Assembly (NCBI GenBank): GCA_025059775.1 | Contig: JANXCW010000005.1 | Span: 1-64,000, forward strand | Origin: Armatimonadota bacterium | GTDB lineage: Bacteria; Sysuimicrobiota; Sysuimicrobiia; Sysuimicrobiales; Sysuimicrobiaceae | Direction: 5' to 3' | DNA length: 64,000 nt | In this document: piece by piece, positions 28,256-37,677 of the stretch | Position numbering within the stretch: position 1 is the stretch's first letter | Layout of the letters: the number at the start of each line of letters is the position of its first letter | Translations under genes and position numbers: made by a program | The notes under the pieces: model-generated | Databases searched by the model: none | Seen by the model: only the letters and a program-made list of their open reading frames with translations | Told to the model about the DNA's origin: nothing

Positions 28256-28297
28256 ACGGCTTGCCCATCCTCCCGGGAGGTGCCATCCTGAGCCTGG

Positions 28298-29647
28298 ATG
28301 GCACTGTTCGAGCCAGACCAGGCCTCGCTTCCCCTCGCGGCACGGATGCGGCCGCGCACCCTGGAGGAGTTCGTGGGGCAACAGCACCTGGTGGGGCCCG
28401 GCAGGTTCCTCCACCGGCTTCTGACCTCCGGGGAGCTCGCTTCCCTGATCCTGTACGGCCCTCCGGGAACCGGCAAGACCTCCCTGGCCAGGGTTTTGAG
28501 CAACGTCCTCCGAGCCCACTTCGTCTCCCTCAACGCGGTGACGAGCGGCGTGGCGGATGTGCGGCGGGTGATCCAGGAGGCCAGGGATCGGCTCCGGTAC
28601 CGGGGGGAGCGGACCGTGCTTTTCATCGACGAGATCCACCGGTTCAACCGAGCTCAGCAGGATCTCCTGCTCCCCGCGGTGGAGGAGGGCACCGTGGTGC
28701 TCATCGGCGCCACCACCCAGAATCCCTTCTTCGACGTGAACCCCACCCTGCTCTCCCGCTGTCGCCTCCTGCGCCTGGAGCCCCTGCGGCCGGAGGAGAT
28801 CCAGGAGATCGTGGAGCGGGCCCTGCGGGATCCCGAGCGAGGGTTGGGCAGGGAACGGGTGGAGCTCAGCCCGGAGGCCCTGGCGCACCTGGTGGATGCC
28901 GCGAACGGGGATGCCCGGGTGGCCCTCAACGCCCTGGAGATGGCGGTCCGGACCACGCCGCCGGATGCGGACGGTGTACGACGGGTGGGGCTCGGGGCGG
29001 TGGAGGAGGCGTTGCAGCGGCGGGTGATCCGGTACGACAGATCCGGAGACGAGCACTACGACGTGGCGAGCGCCTTCATCAAGAGCCTGCGGGGCTCGGA
29101 TCCGGACGCCGCGGTGTACTGGCTCGTCCGGATGCTGGAGGCCGGAGAGGATCCCAGGTTCATCGCCCGTCGCCTGGTGGTGCACGCGGCGGAGGACGTG
29201 GGGCTCGCGGATCCCCTGGCACTCATCGTGGCCGTTGCGGCCGCGCACGCGGTGGAATTCGTAGGCCTACCCGAGGCCCGGATCCCCCTCGCGGAAGCCG
29301 CCCTCTACATCGCGTGCGCGCCGAAGAGCAACGCGGTGGTGCGGGCCTTAGCTCAGGCCCGTTCGGATCTGGAGCGGCTTCCTGCTCTTCCGGTTCCCCC
29401 GCACCTGCGGGACGCTTCCTACCCGGGGAGTGCGCAGCTTGGCCACGGCCGGGGCTACCGCTATCCGCACGACTTCCCCGACGGGTTCGTGGAGCAGGAC
29501 TACCTCCCGGAGAATCTCCAGGGACGCGTGTACTACGAGCCCACGGATCGGGGGCATGAGGCGAAGATCCGCGAGCGCCTGCAGCGCCTCTGGAAGGACC
29601 GCCGGCGGCCGCCCAAGGGTGCTTCCCGGAAATCCCCCTCCGGGTGA
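28298..29647 (+). CDS. rarA: Replication-associated recombination protein A (AAA+ ATPase)
   Basis: RarA/MgsA is a clamp-loader-like ATPase acting at stalled forks and single-strand/double-strand junctions. The 449-residue protein has MRPRTLEEFVGQQHLVGPG, Walker A ILYGPPGTGKTSLARVL, Walker B TVLFIDEIHRFNRAQQD, sensor 1 LIGATTQNPFFDVN with the arginine-finger region LLSRCRLL, and a C-terminal tetramerisation domain with ASAFIKSLRGSDPDAAVYW and YPHDFPDGFVEQDYLPENLQ. It follows aspS by 42 bases. The tail after the family end is short and basic. Confidence 0.93.
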   Translation: MALFEPDQASLPLAARMRPRTLEEFVGQQHLVGPGRFLHRLLTSGELASLILYGPPGTGKTSLARVLSNVLRAHFVSLNAVTSGVADVRRVIQEARDRLRYRGERTVLFIDEIHRFNRAQQDLLLPAVEEGTVVLIGATTQNPFFDVNPTLLSRCRLLRLEPLRPEEIQEIVERALRDPERGLGRERVELSPEALAHLVDAANGDARVALNALEMAVRTTPPDADGVRRVGLGAVEEALQRRVIRYDRSGDEHYDVASAFIKSLRGSDPDAAVYWLVRMLEAGEDPRFIARRLVVHAAEDVGLADPLALIVAVAAAHAVEFVGLPEARIPLAEAALYIACAPKSNAVVRALAQARSDLERLPALPVPPHLRDASYPGSAQLGHGRGYRYPHDFPDGFVEQDYLPENLQGRVYYEPTDRGHEAKIRERLQRLWKDRRRPPKGASRKSPSG

Positions 29648-29740
29648 CGCGGCCGCGGTCCTGCTCCCCCGTACGCCGCGAGCCCCTCGCCTGCTCCCGG
29701 CCACCAGGCGGTGGGCCGAAAGCCCTCGCGTGCCCTTCCC

Positions 29741-30535
29741 TCAGCTCCGCCCCGCCAGTTCCTCCAGCCACGCCGCGCACGCCCGGGCAACCCGGCCAGG
29801 GATCCCCAGCTCGTCCAGCAGCTCGCAGGCGGCCCGCATCTCGTCCATCCGCCGCGCCGCGTGCCGGTACGTTCCCTCCACGAGGCGGTGCAGCAACGAC
29901 GCGTCGGCTTCCTCCAGGGTCCTCGAGATGTCCTCGTAGACTTCCGACTCACAGCCCAGCGCCCGACCTGCTGCGAGGGCTTCCAGGACGGAGACCGCAA
30001 GGCCCTTCATGAATACGCTGCGCACCAGCTTGCGACCGGCGGCTAGGCCCACCTCCGGCCCCAGAACCCGTACCGGCATCCCCAACGGCGCCAGGCGATC
30101 CGCTAGCGCCCCCGCGCCCGGGCCGCTGGCCAGGGCAGGGGTGCGGATGCCCCGTCCGGGTACGGGCGCCATCAGGGCCACGTCCGCGAACAGGGCCCCA
30201 GAAGGCTCCACCAGGGCCGCGGCCCGTCGCTTTACAGCTGGAGAGGTGCTGTTGCAGTCCGCATATACCTGGCCAGGCCTTAGCTGCCCGCCCACGGCCG
30301 AGGCCACCTCCAGGGCGGCCGCGGGCGGGGTGAGCACCAGGACCACCTCGGCGCCCGCTATCGCGGTGAGGGGATCCCGCGCGAGGATCACCCCTTGGGG
30401 AACGCGCTTGGGCTGCGGATCCCAGCTCACCACCCGGGCCCCTGCCCGGGCCAGGTCCTCCGCCATCGCGCTGCCGGCCTCACCCAGGCCGAACACGGCC
30501 ACTCCCAGGGAAGTCGCGGAGACCCGGGACCGCAC
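29741..30535 (-). CDS. NAD(P)-dependent beta-hydroxyacid dehydrogenase-like protein
   Basis: This 264-residue protein has an N-terminal dinucleotide fold (VAVFGLGEAGSAMAEDLARA) and the substrate strand VLVLTPPAAALEVA. YADCNSTSPAVKRRAA matches the D-x-S/N-T-S-P segment of 6-phosphogluconate/3-hydroxyisobutyrate dehydrogenases. The helical C-terminal half includes GRKLVRSVFMKGLAVSVLEA, with the active-site-type lysine, and belongs to the DUF1932-like branch. The substrate is unknown. GTG 30535 lies about 7 bases after a near-consensus promoter, so translation probably starts at the 5' end of the mRNA. It converges with rarA. Confidence 0.78.
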   Translation of the reverse strand: MRSRVSATSLGVAVFGLGEAGSAMAEDLARAGARVVSWDPQPKRVPQGVILARDPLTAIAGAEVVLVLTPPAAALEVASAVGGQLRPGQVYADCNSTSPAVKRRAAALVEPSGALFADVALMAPVPGRGIRTPALASGPGAGALADRLAPLGMPVRVLGPEVGLAAGRKLVRSVFMKGLAVSVLEALAAGRALGCESEVYEDISRTLEEADASLLHRLVEGTYRHAARRMDEMRAACELLDELGIPGRVARACAAWLEELAGRS

Positions 30536-30541
30536 GGCCGC

Positions 30542-30570
30542 ATTGTATTTCCCCCGCCGTCCGGCGTCAA
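30542..30570 (-). promoter_or_regulatory. Near-consensus promoter, apparently leaderless
   Basis: On the minus strand TTGACG (30570-30565) is followed after exactly 17 bases by TACAAT (30547-30542). Transcription should begin at about 30535, which is the first base of the GTG start codon of the dehydrogenase-like gene; no Shine-Dalgarno sequence intervenes. Confidence 0.75.
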
Positions 30571-30696
30571 TTTGCTGGGCTTGCCTCACAGGAGGCGTGG
30601 ATCACGTCCGGGGCATGCTTGGCGGGCACGCCTTCAGGCCGGGTCATCGGGTGGAGGAGGCAACCGCGGAGGACCTCCAGGCGATGCCCTCCTCCG

Positions 30697-30725
30697 TTGA
30701 CAGGTCCAGGTGGATTGTCTATCCT
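30697..30725 (+). promoter_or_regulatory. Promoter of the ribosomal superoperon
   Basis: A perfect -35 TTGACA (30697-30702) is followed after 17 bases by TATCCT (30720-30725). It lies in the 252-base gap that also holds the divergent dehydrogenase promoter and should produce a leader of about 56 bases before the L7Ae-like gene. It is the best promoter seen upstream of the ribosomal protein genes. Confidence 0.75.
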
Positions 30726-30787
30726 CTGAGAGGCCCGCAGGTCCCTGAGGACAGGAGGCCACGGGCTTCCTGGAGGAGGCTGGGGCC

Positions 30788-31054
30788 GTGACGCTTGAGG
30801 CGCTGCGCCAGGCCGCGTACCGTGCGGTGGGAACGAACCAGACGACCAAGGCCATCCAGAGGGGAAAGGCCTTGGTGGTGTTCGTGGCGAAGGACGCGGA
30901 CCCGCGGGTCACGGAGTCGGTGGTGCGGGCGGCGCAGCAGCAGGGGCTCCCGCTGGTGCAGGAACATACCAAGCGGGAGCTGGGACGTGCGTGTGGGATC
31001 GCGGTGGACGCGGCCGCGGCCGCGATCCTGAAGGGACCCGCTTCGGAGGCGTAA
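30788..31054 (+). CDS. rplGB: L7Ae/L30e family RNA-binding protein (YbxF-like)
   Basis: The 88-residue protein belongs to the L7Ae/L30e/S12e family: TNQTTKAIQRGKALVVFVAKDADP is the RNA-contacting segment, and LPLVQEHTKRELGRACGIAV carries the conserved G-x-A-C-G-I-x-V turn. Family members bind kink-turn RNA. In Firmicutes a gene of this kind lies between rpoC and rpsL, as here, where rpsL follows. GTG 30788 is preceded by GGAGGAGG at 8 bases. The ribosome association is by analogy with B. subtilis YbxF. Confidence 0.82.
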   Translation: MTLEALRQAAYRAVGTNQTTKAIQRGKALVVFVAKDADPRVTESVVRAAQQQGLPLVQEHTKRELGRACGIAVDAAAAAILKGPASEA

Positions 31055-31311
31055 CCCCGGGTCCGGCGGATCGCTACTGAACTGCGTCGTCGAGGCAGCC
31101 ACCGCGCCGCAGGACGTTCGGTGCCATGATCTCCGAGGTCTCCCCCGGGGATCCGCTGGCGGGTAGGCCGGCTGTCCATCGGGCGCGGGATTCGGAATAC
31201 CCCGTTCCGAGCGCGTGCAGGGGATCTGACGGGATCGCCTGGTGCCCGGCGGGAGCCGGGAGAGGTGGGCTGTGAGACAAATTTGAGGACTCTTGTGGGA
31301 GGGGATGTCGG
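31055..31311 (+). other. 257-base leader before rpsL
   Basis: No ORF of note is present. A hairpin TCGGAA (31192-31197) with TTCCGA (31205-31210) is flanked by further GCGC pairing. Just before rpsL the sequence becomes less GC-rich (GACAAATTTGAGGACTCTTG), followed by GGGAGGGG. It may be a 5' regulatory leader or an intergenic spacer of the str operon; no clear promoter was found. Confidence 0.4.
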
Positions 31312-31686
31312 ATGCCGACCATCAATCAACTGGTGCGCTACGGGCGGGAGCCCTTGCGGCACAAGAGTAAGTCGCCGGCGCTCCAGGGGAACCCCTTCAA
31401 GCGCGGGGTGTGCATCCAGGTCAAGACCATGACCCCGAAGAAGCCGAACTCCGCTTTGCGGAAGATCGCGCGGGTCCGGCTTACGAACGGGGTGGAGGTC
31501 ACGGCCTACATCCCGGGCATCGGGCACAACCTCCAGGAGCACTCCGTGGTCCTGGTCCGGGGAGGCCGGGTAAAGGACCTGCCCGGCATCCGGTACCACA
31601 TCGTGCGGGGGGCTCTGGACGCGGCAGGGGTGGTGGGCCGACGGCAGGGACGCAGCAAGTACGGGGCCAAGCGGCCCAAGCAGTAG
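31312..31686 (+). CDS. rpsL: 30S ribosomal protein S12
   Basis: S12 lies at the decoding centre. The 124-residue sequence is complete, with [11 protein letters not shown] (residues 41-51) and [12 protein letters not shown] (about 85-96). Lysines at the positions where streptomycin-resistance mutations occur (43/44 and 88) are present, so the wild-type sensitive form is expected. ATG 31312 is preceded by GGGAGGGG. It starts the str cluster rpsL-rpsG-fusA. Confidence 0.98.
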   Translation: MPTINQLVRYGREPLRHKSKSPALQGNPFKRGVCIQVKTMTPKKPNSALRKIARVRLTNGVEVTAYIPGIGHNLQEHSVVLVRGGRVKDLPGIRYHIVRGALDAAGVVGRRQGRSKYGAKRPKQ

Positions 31687-31696
31687 GGGGAGGAGG

Positions 31697-32167
31697 ATGC
31701 CGCGCAAAGGACCGGTCCCGCCCCGGGTGATTCCGCCGGACGTGGTGTACGGGAGTCCCCTCGTCCAGCGGCTCATCAACAAGGTTATGAAGAAGGGGAA
31801 GAAGACCGTGGCGGAGTGGATCGTCTACGGCGCCCTCCGCCGGGTGGAGGAGAGAACCGGCCAGCCTGCGGTTCAGGTCCTGGAGAAGGCCATGGGGAAC
31901 GTGATGCCGATCCTGGAGGTCCGCCCCCGCCGGGTGGGCGGCGCCACGTATCAGGTGCCCATCGAGGTGCGGCCCGAGCGACGGGTATCCCTCGGCATCC
32001 GGTGGCTGGTGGAATACGCCCGGCAGCGGTCCGGCCGGAGCATGATCGAGAAGCTGGCCGCGGAGATCCTGGATGCGGCCCAGGGTCAGGGCGGGGCCGT
32101 GAAGCGGCGGGACGAGGTGCATCGCATGGCGGAGGCCAACAAGGCCTTTGCCCACTATCGGTGGTGA
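31697..32167 (+). CDS. rpsG: 30S ribosomal protein S7
   Basis: S7 nucleates assembly of the 30S head. The 156 residues show [37 protein letters not shown] and [12 protein letters not shown] at the C-terminus, the short form without the enterobacterial tail. It follows rpsL by 10 bases with a GGGGGAGG site and precedes fusA by 10. In E. coli S7 represses its own operon; no such site was identified here. Confidence 0.98.
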   Translation: MPRKGPVPPRVIPPDVVYGSPLVQRLINKVMKKGKKTVAEWIVYGALRRVEERTGQPAVQVLEKAMGNVMPILEVRPRRVGGATYQVPIEVRPERRVSLGIRWLVEYARQRSGRSMIEKLAAEILDAAQGQGGAVKRRDEVHRMAEANKAFAHYRW

Positions 32168-32177
32168 TGAGGACGTG

Positions 32178-34262
32178 ATGACGAAGGTACCGATCGGACG
32201 CATCCGCAACATCGGAATCATCGCCCACATCGACGCGGGGAAGACCACGACCACGGAACGCATCCTGTTCTACACGGGTCGGGTTCACCGCCTGGGCGAG
32301 GTCGATGAGGGGTCCGCCACCATGGACTGGATGGTCCAGGAGCGGGAACGCGGGATCACCATCACCTCCGCGGCCACCACCTGCTTCTGGCGGGACCATC
32401 GCATCAACATCATCGATACCCCGGGGCACGTGGACTTCACCGTGGAGGTAGAGCGTAGCCTGCGGGTCCTGGACGGGGCCATTGTCATCCTGAGTGCGGT
32501 GGAAGGCGTTCAACCCCAGTCGGAGACCGTCTGGCGGCAGGCGGACCGCTACCGGGTGCCCCGCATCGTGTACGTGAACAAGATGGATCGCACGGGCGCG
32601 GACTTCCTCCGGGTCGTTCAGATGGTTCGGGAGCGGCTCGGGGCGAATGCGGTTCCCGTGCAGCTCCCCATCGGCGCGGAGGATGGCTTTCGGGGTGTGG
32701 TGGACCTGGTGCGCATGAAGTCCATCATCTACCTGGACGACCTCGGAACCCGATCCGATGAGACCGCCATCCCGGGGGATCTGCTGGACCGGGCCCGGGA
32801 ATACCGGGAGAAGCTGGTGGAGGCTGCCGCGGAGGTCTCGGACGAGGTCATGGTGGCCTACCTGGAGGGGCAGCCCATTCCGGAGCCTCTTCTCAAGCGG
32901 GCCCTCCGTCAGGGGACGATTTCCGGGGAGCTCGTCCCCGTGCTGGCGGGCTCCTCCTTCCGAAACAAGGGGGTGCAGCCCCTGTTGGATGCCGTGGTGG
33001 ACTACCTCCCTTCCCCCCTCGACATCGGCCCCGTGCGGGGCTCCAATCCTCTGACGGGGGAAGTGGAGGAGCGTCCTCCGCACGAGCAGGCTCCCTTTGC
33101 GGCCCTCGCCTTCAAGATCATGACGGATCCCTACGTGGGGAAGCTCACATATTTCCGGGTCTACTCTGGGACCCTGAAGGCCGGCAGCTACGTCTTCAAT
33201 GCCACCAAGGGGATTCGGGAGCGGGTGAGCCGCATCCTCCAGATGCACGCCAACCACCGGGAGGACATCCCGGAGGCCACCGCGGGGAACGTGGTGGCCG
33301 CGGTGGGGCTGCGGGTCACCACCACGGGAGACACCCTGTGCGATGAGGCGGCCCCTATTCTGCTCGAGGCCATGCAGTTCCCGGAGCCCGTGATCTCCGT
33401 GGCCATCGAGCCGAAGACCAAGGCGGACGCAGACAAGCTTGCCGTCTCCCTCGCCAAACTGGCGGAGGAGGATCCTACCTTCAAGGTGCGGTACGACCCG
33501 GAAACCGGACAGACCATCGTCTCGGGCATGGGCGAGCTGCACCTGGAGATCATCACGGACCGCCTGCTGCGGGAGTTCAAGGTGGAAGCCCGGGTGGGCC
33601 GGCCCCAGGTGGCCTACAAGGAGACCGTCCGGGTTTCCGCCCGGGGGGAGGGGAAGTTCATCCGGCAGACCGGCGGTCGTGGGCAGTATGGACACGTGAT
33701 CCTGGACATCGAACCGCTACCGCGCGGAGGGGGGTTCGAGTTCGTGGACCGTACCACGGGCGGGGTGGTGCCCAAGGAGTTCCACAAGGCCATCGAGCAG
33801 GGGATCCGGGAGGCCATGGAAACGGGGGTGCTGGCGGGATACCCCGTGGTGGACGTGCGGGCCATCCTCGTGGACGGGTCGTACCATGAGGTGGACTCCT
33901 CGGAGCTGGCCTTCAAGATCGCGGGTTCCCTGGCCTTCAAGGACGCCGCCACCAAGGCGGGGTTGGTGCTGCTGGAGCCCATCATGAAGGTGGAGGTGAC
34001 AACCCCAGAGGCCTACCTGGGGGACGTCCTCAGCGATCTCAACGCCCGCCGCGGCCGCATCCAGTCCATGGAAGAGCGGGCGGGAATGCGGGTCATCACG
34101 GCCCTGGTGCCCCTGGCGGAGATGTTCGGATATGCCACGGACCTTCGGTCCATGACCCAGGGGAGGGGCTCGTACACCATGGAGTTCTCCCACTATGAGG
34201 AGGTGCCGCCGAACGTGGCGGAGGGCATCGTCCGGGGACGGCCCGTGACCGCGAGAGCCTAG
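32178..34262 (+). CDS. fusA: Elongation factor G
   Basis: The 694-residue GTPase drives ribosomal translocation. G1 is [19 protein letters not shown], switch [18 protein letters not shown]4 [12 protein letters not shown]. Domain III-V marks include [18 protein letters not shown] and [23 protein letters not shown] 32178 is preceded by an in-frame GTG at 32175, and the sequence starts [15 protein letters not shown] tuf gene, which usually follows fusA, is missing; rpsJ comes next after 11 bases. Confidence 0.98.
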   Translation: MTKVPIGRIRNIGIIAHIDAGKTTTTERILFYTGRVHRLGEVDEGSATMDWMVQERERGITITSAATTCFWRDHRINIIDTPGHVDFTVEVERSLRVLDGAIVILSAVEGVQPQSETVWRQADRYRVPRIVYVNKMDRTGADFLRVVQMVRERLGANAVPVQLPIGAEDGFRGVVDLVRMKSIIYLDDLGTRSDETAIPGDLLDRAREYREKLVEAAAEVSDEVMVAYLEGQPIPEPLLKRALRQGTISGELVPVLAGSSFRNKGVQPLLDAVVDYLPSPLDIGPVRGSNPLTGEVEERPPHEQAPFAALAFKIMTDPYVGKLTYFRVYSGTLKAGSYVFNATKGIRERVSRILQMHANHREDIPEATAGNVVAAVGLRVTTTGDTLCDEAAPILLEAMQFPEPVISVAIEPKTKADADKLAVSLAKLAEEDPTFKVRYDPETGQTIVSGMGELHLEIITDRLLREFKVEARVGRPQVAYKETVRVSARGEGKFIRQTGGRGQYGHVILDIEPLPRGGGFEFVDRTTGGVVPKEFHKAIEQGIREAMETGVLAGYPVVDVRAILVDGSYHEVDSSELAFKIAGSLAFKDAATKAGLVLLEPIMKVEVTTPEAYLGDVLSDLNARRGRIQSMEERAGMRVITALVPLAEMFGYATDLRSMTQGRGSYTMEFSHYEEVPPNVAEGIVRGRPVTARA

Positions 34263-34273
34263 GGAGGAGTCCC

Positions 34274-34579
34274 ATGGCACAGCGCATTCGCATCAAGCTG
34301 CGCGCTTTCGATCACCGGTTGCTGGATCAGTCCGCGGCCATGATCGTGGAGACGGTGCGACGGACCGGGGCCCGGGTGAGCGGCCCGGTGCCGCTTCCCA
34401 CGGACCGGAACGTGTACTGCGTGATCCGATCCCCCCATACGGACAAGGAGTCTATGGAGCACTTCCAGATCCTCACACACAAGCGGCTCATCGACATTCT
34501 GGAGCCCACCCAGAAGACCGTGGACGCCCTGATGACGCTGGACCTCCCCGCGGGCGTGGACATCGAGATCAAGCTGTAG
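34274..34579 (+). CDS. rpsJ: 30S ribosomal protein S10
   Basis: The 101-residue protein begins [20 protein letters not shown], contains [19 protein letters not shown] and ends with [11 protein letters not shown], all typical. S10 is part of the 30S head and also acts as NusE in transcription antitermination. It starts the S10 cluster, directly behind fusA with a GGAGGAG site, so the str and S10 operons are fused here. Confidence 0.98.
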   Translation: MAQRIRIKLRAFDHRLLDQSAAMIVETVRRTGARVSGPVPLPTDRNVYCVIRSPHTDKESMEHFQILTHKRLIDILEPTQKTVDALMTLDLPAGVDIEIKL

Positions 34580-34600
34580 GAGGTGGGAGGGGGTGGTCCC

Positions 34601-35233
34601 ATGGTGGCGATCTTAGGACGAAAGCTCGGGATGACACAGATCTTTGACGAGCGCACGGGCGCGGTGGTGCCCGTGACCGTGGTGGGGGCCACTCCGAACG
34701 TGGTCGTGGGGCTGCGCACCCTGGAGCGGGATGGCTACCGCGCGGTGCAGCTGGGGTTCGAGCCAGTACCGGAGCACCGGGTGAACAAACCCATGCGGGG
34801 CGTGTTCCGCAAGGCCGGGGTGCGGCCCCATCGGGTCCTCCGGGAATTTCGGATGGAGGATGGAGAGGAGTACCGGGTGGGGCAGGAGATCACGGTGGCG
34901 GTGTTCTCCGAAGGGGACAAGGTGGATGTGACGGGCACCAGTAAGGGCAAGGGGTTTGCGGGAGCCATCAAGCGGCACGGGTTCGGGGGACAACGGGACT
35001 CCCACGGGGTCTCCCTCATGCATCGGGCCGTAGGATCCATCGGCACGAGCGGCGTGGGCAGGGTGTGGAAGGGCAAGCGTATGCCGGGCCGGATGGGGGG
35101 CGAGCGCGTCACCGTCCGAGGGCTTTCGGTGGTGAAGGTGGATCCCGAACATCACCTCCTCCTCCTCAAGGGCGCGGTGCCGGGGCCTCGAGGGGGGCTT
35201 GTGATGGTTCGGAAGGCGAAGGCGCGGGGGTGA
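34601..35233 (+). CDS. rplC: 50S ribosomal protein L3
   Basis: The 210-residue protein starts [17 protein letters not shown] and contains [20 protein letters not shown] and the [20 protein letters not shown] loop that reaches the peptidyl transferase centre. ATG 34601 is the true start; a GTG at 34583 in frame would add MGGGGP, which is the ribosome-binding-site region read as protein. It follows rpsJ closely. Confidence 0.97.
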   Translation: MVAILGRKLGMTQIFDERTGAVVPVTVVGATPNVVVGLRTLERDGYRAVQLGFEPVPEHRVNKPMRGVFRKAGVRPHRVLREFRMEDGEEYRVGQEITVAVFSEGDKVDVTGTSKGKGFAGAIKRHGFGGQRDSHGVSLMHRAVGSIGTSGVGRVWKGKRMPGRMGGERVTVRGLSVVKVDPEHHLLLLKGAVPGPRGGLVMVRKAKARG

Positions 35234-35237
35234 TGGG

Positions 35238-35861
35238 ATGCCGGTGGTCACCAGGTACGATGCGCAGGGCAGTGCGGTGGGTCAGATGGAGCTTCCTGCG
35301 AGGATCTTCGGCATCAAGCCCCACAAGGCCGTGGTCCACCAAGCCCTGGTGGCCCAGTGGGCGGCGGCCCGGGCCGGTACCGCCTCCACGAAGACCCGGG
35401 GGGAGGTAGCGGGGAGCACCCGGAAGATCTGGCGCCAGAAGGGCACGGGCCGCGCCCGCCATGGGGACGTCCGGGCTCCCATCTTCGTGGGCGGAGGGGT
35501 GGTGTTCGGGCCCAAACCCCGGGACTACACCCAGCGGCTCCCGAAGGCCATGCGGCGACTCGCGGTGCGCTCCGTGCTTTCGGACGCGGTGGCCACCTCC
35601 CGGCTCCGGGTAGTGGAGGGGTTCGGGGTCGCGGAGGGACGGACCCGGGAGGTAGTGGCCTTTCTCGAACGCATGGGGCTAGAGGGCCGGATTCTCCTCA
35701 TCGCCCGGGACGAGGACAAACTCGTGCGCCGGGCCGCCCGCAACCTGCCCCAGGTCCGGGTCCTGGGCCCAGGAACCCTGAACGTGGCGGACCTCCTGTG
35801 GGCGGACCACATCCTGCTGGAGCAGGCCGTGATTCCCCGGATCGAAGAGGTGCTTGCGTGA
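35238..35861 (+). CDS. rplD: 50S ribosomal protein L4
   Basis: The 207-residue protein contains [20 protein letters not shown], the loop that lines the peptide exit tunnel and where macrolide resistance arises, and [18 protein letters not shown]. In some bacteria L4 also regulates its operon through the leader. ATG 35238 follows rplC by 4 bases, and the end overlaps rplW through GTGA. Confidence 0.97.
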   Translation: MPVVTRYDAQGSAVGQMELPARIFGIKPHKAVVHQALVAQWAAARAGTASTKTRGEVAGSTRKIWRQKGTGRARHGDVRAPIFVGGGVVFGPKPRDYTQRLPKAMRRLAVRSVLSDAVATSRLRVVEGFGVAEGRTREVVAFLERMGLEGRILLIARDEDKLVRRAARNLPQVRVLGPGTLNVADLLWADHILLEQAVIPRIEEVLA

Positions 35862-36145
35862 GGGACTTCCGGGAGATCCTGCGCCGTCCCATCCTTACGG
35901 AGAAGAGCATGCGGGGCATCGAGTCGGGGAAGTACACGTTCGAGGTGGCCCGGGACGCCACCAAGCCCGAAATCCGGGAGGCGGTGGAGCGGATCTTTGG
36001 GGTGAAGGTGGCCAAGGTGAACACCGTCCGGATTCCCGGGAAGGTCCGGCGGAGGGGAGTGCACACGTACCGGACACCGGATCGGAAGAAGGCCATCGTG
36101 ACCCTCCGACCCGGTTACAAGATCGATCTGGAGCAGTTCGCGTAG
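35858..36145 (+). CDS. rplW: 50S ribosomal protein L23
   Basis: The 95-residue protein begins [20 protein letters not shown] and contains KYTFEVARDATKPEIREAVE and FGVKVAKVNTVRIPGK. L23 sits at the tunnel exit, where it docks trigger factor and SRP. GTG 35858 overlaps the rplD stop by four bases. A long upstream extension of the frame only shadows rplD. Confidence 0.96.
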   Translation: MRDFREILRRPILTEKSMRGIESGKYTFEVARDATKPEIREAVERIFGVKVAKVNTVRIPGKVRRRGVHTYRTPDRKKAIVTLRPGYKIDLEQFA

Positions 36146-36186
36146 GAGGGGAAATGGGCATTAATAGGAGGGGAAATGGGCATTAA
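36143..36186 (+). repeat. Tandem duplication of the rplB ribosome-binding site and start
   Basis: The 22-bp unit TAGGAGGGGAAATGGGCATTAA (positions 36143-36164) is repeated exactly at 36165-36186. Each copy carries the ribosome-binding site AGGAGGGG and an ATG. The first copy overlaps the rplW stop codon. Its ATG (36154) opens an 11-codon frame, [10 protein letters not shown]-stop, which ends at 36186, 10 bases past the rplB ATG at 36176. Confidence 0.95.
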
Positions 36187-37003
36187 GAAGTACGGACCGA
36201 CCACCCCAGGCCGACGGATCGCCACGGGCTACACCTTCGAGGAGATCACCAAGGACTCCCCGGAGCGCTCCCTGGTGGTCTCCCTCCACCGGCACGCGGG
36301 CCGGAACAACCAGGGCCGCATCACGGTGCGGCATCGGGGTGGGGGGCACAAGCGCCGGTACCGCCTCGTGGACTTCCGGAGGGACAAGGACGGCGTCCCG
36401 GCCCGGGTGGCCGCCATCGAGTACGATCCGAACCGCTCCGCCCGGATCGCCCTCCTGCAGTACGCGGACGGCGAGAAGCGCTACATCCTGGCGCCCGTGG
36501 GGCTGCAGGTGGGGGATGTGGTGATGAGCGGGGAGAACGTGGAGATCAAGCCCGGAAACACGCTCCCTCTCGCGAACATCCCCACGGGTACCCTCGTGCA
36601 CAACGTGGAGCTGGTGCCTGGGAGAGGGGGACAGCTGGTGCGGGCCGCGGGGGCCGCGGCCCAGGTTATGGCCAAGGAAGGAGAATACGCCCTGCTGCGC
36701 CTGCCGAGCGGCGAGCTCCGGAAGATCCACATCCGTTGCCGGGCCACCGTGGGGCAGGTGGGCAACGTGGAGCACGAGGCCATCAAGTACGGCAAGGCGG
36801 GACGTCGGCGGTGGCTGGGGTGGCGGCCCGCGGTGCGCGGGGTGGCCATGGACCCCCGCAGCCACCCGCACGGGGGCGGTGAGGGACGCTCCCCCATCGG
36901 CATGCCGAGCCCCGTTTCCCCCTGGGGAAAGCCCACCCTGGGGAAGAAGACGCGCAAGCCCCGCAAGCCCAGCACCCGCTTCATCGTGAAGCGCCGGAAG
37001 TGA
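36176..37003 (+). CDS. rplB: 50S ribosomal protein L2
   Basis: L2 is a core protein needed for subunit association and peptidyl transfer. The 275 residues include [39 protein letters not shown] and the conserved histidine region [20 protein letters not shown], ending FIVKRRK. The start is the second ATG (36176) of the tandem duplication; [14 protein letters not shown] is the normal N-terminus. Reinitiation or competition at the first ATG may modulate it. Confidence 0.97.
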   Translation: MGIKKYGPTTPGRRIATGYTFEEITKDSPERSLVVSLHRHAGRNNQGRITVRHRGGGHKRRYRLVDFRRDKDGVPARVAAIEYDPNRSARIALLQYADGEKRYILAPVGLQVGDVVMSGENVEIKPGNTLPLANIPTGTLVHNVELVPGRGGQLVRAAGAAAQVMAKEGEYALLRLPSGELRKIHIRCRATVGQVGNVEHEAIKYGKAGRRRWLGWRPAVRGVAMDPRSHPHGGGEGRSPIGMPSPVSPWGKPTLGKKTRKPRKPSTRFIVKRRK

Positions 37004-37013
37004 GGGGAGGAGC

Positions 37014-37316
37014 ATGGGGCGATCCAAGAAGAAAGGACCGTTCGTGGACGCGCACCTGCTGGAGAAGATCCGCGCCCTCAACGAGCGGCGGGAGAAGCGG
37101 GTGATCCGTACCTGGTCGCGCCGCTCCACCATCACTCCGGAGTTCGTGGGGCACACCATCGCGGTGTACGATGGTCGCAAGCACGTGCCCATCTACATTA
37201 CGGAACAGATGGTGGGCCACAAGCTGGGAGAGTTCGCGCCGACCCGCACCTTCCGGGGACATGGAGGGGGAGGTGGGGAGCGCACCACCACCGTGCGGCG
37301 GAGGGAGGAGAAGTAG
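37014..37316 (+). CDS. rpsS: 30S ribosomal protein S19
   Basis: The 100-residue protein begins [18 protein letters not shown] and contains [20 protein letters not shown] and [16 protein letters not shown]19 binds 16S rRNA in the head with S13. A glycine-rich basic tail follows the family end. It lies 10 bases after rplB and 3 bases before rplV. Confidence 0.97.
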   Translation: MGRSKKKGPFVDAHLLEKIRALNERREKRVIRTWSRRSTITPEFVGHTIAVYDGRKHVPIYITEQMVGHKLGEFAPTRTFRGHGGGGGERTTTVRRREEK

Positions 37317-37319
37317 CCT

Positions 37320-37664
37320 ATGGAGGCCCAGGCCGTCGCCAAGTACATCCGGATGTCGCCGAAGAAGGTCCGCCGGGTTGCGGACTTGGTGCGGGGACGC
37401 TCCGTGCAGGAGGCCCTGGCCCTCCTCCGGGTCCTCCCGCAGCGGGGCGCCCGGGTGATCGAGAAGGCCATCCGATCCGCGGTGGCCAACGCGGAGCACA
37501 ACCTGGAGCTGGATCGGGATGCCCTCGTGGTGGCCCGGATCTCCGTGGACCGGGGACCCGGGGGCAGCGTGTGGAAGCGGCTGTGGCCGCGGGCACGGGG
37601 AAGGGCGGACATCATCCGCCGCCACACCTGCCATGTGACCGTGGTGGTGGCGGAGCGGGAGTGA
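37320..37664 (+). CDS. rplV: 50S ribosomal protein L22
   Basis: The 114-residue protein contains [20 protein letters not shown], a conserved helix, and [20 protein letters not shown], the beta-hairpin that narrows the exit tunnel (erythromycin site). ATG 37320 follows the rpsS stop by 3 bases. Length is normal. Confidence 0.97.
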   Translation: MEAQAVAKYIRMSPKKVRRVADLVRGRSVQEALALLRVLPQRGARVIEKAIRSAVANAEHNLELDRDALVVARISVDRGPGGSVWKRLWPRARGRADIIRRHTCHVTVVVAERE

Positions 37665-37677
37665 GGAGGGAGCAACG

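Noticed and set aside
31785-33695. A 636-codon antisense open frame across rpsG and fusA
   Set aside because: It lies opposite highly conserved rpsG and fusA and has a His/Gly/Leu-rich composition with no recognisable motif, as expected from antisense reading of GC-rich codons.
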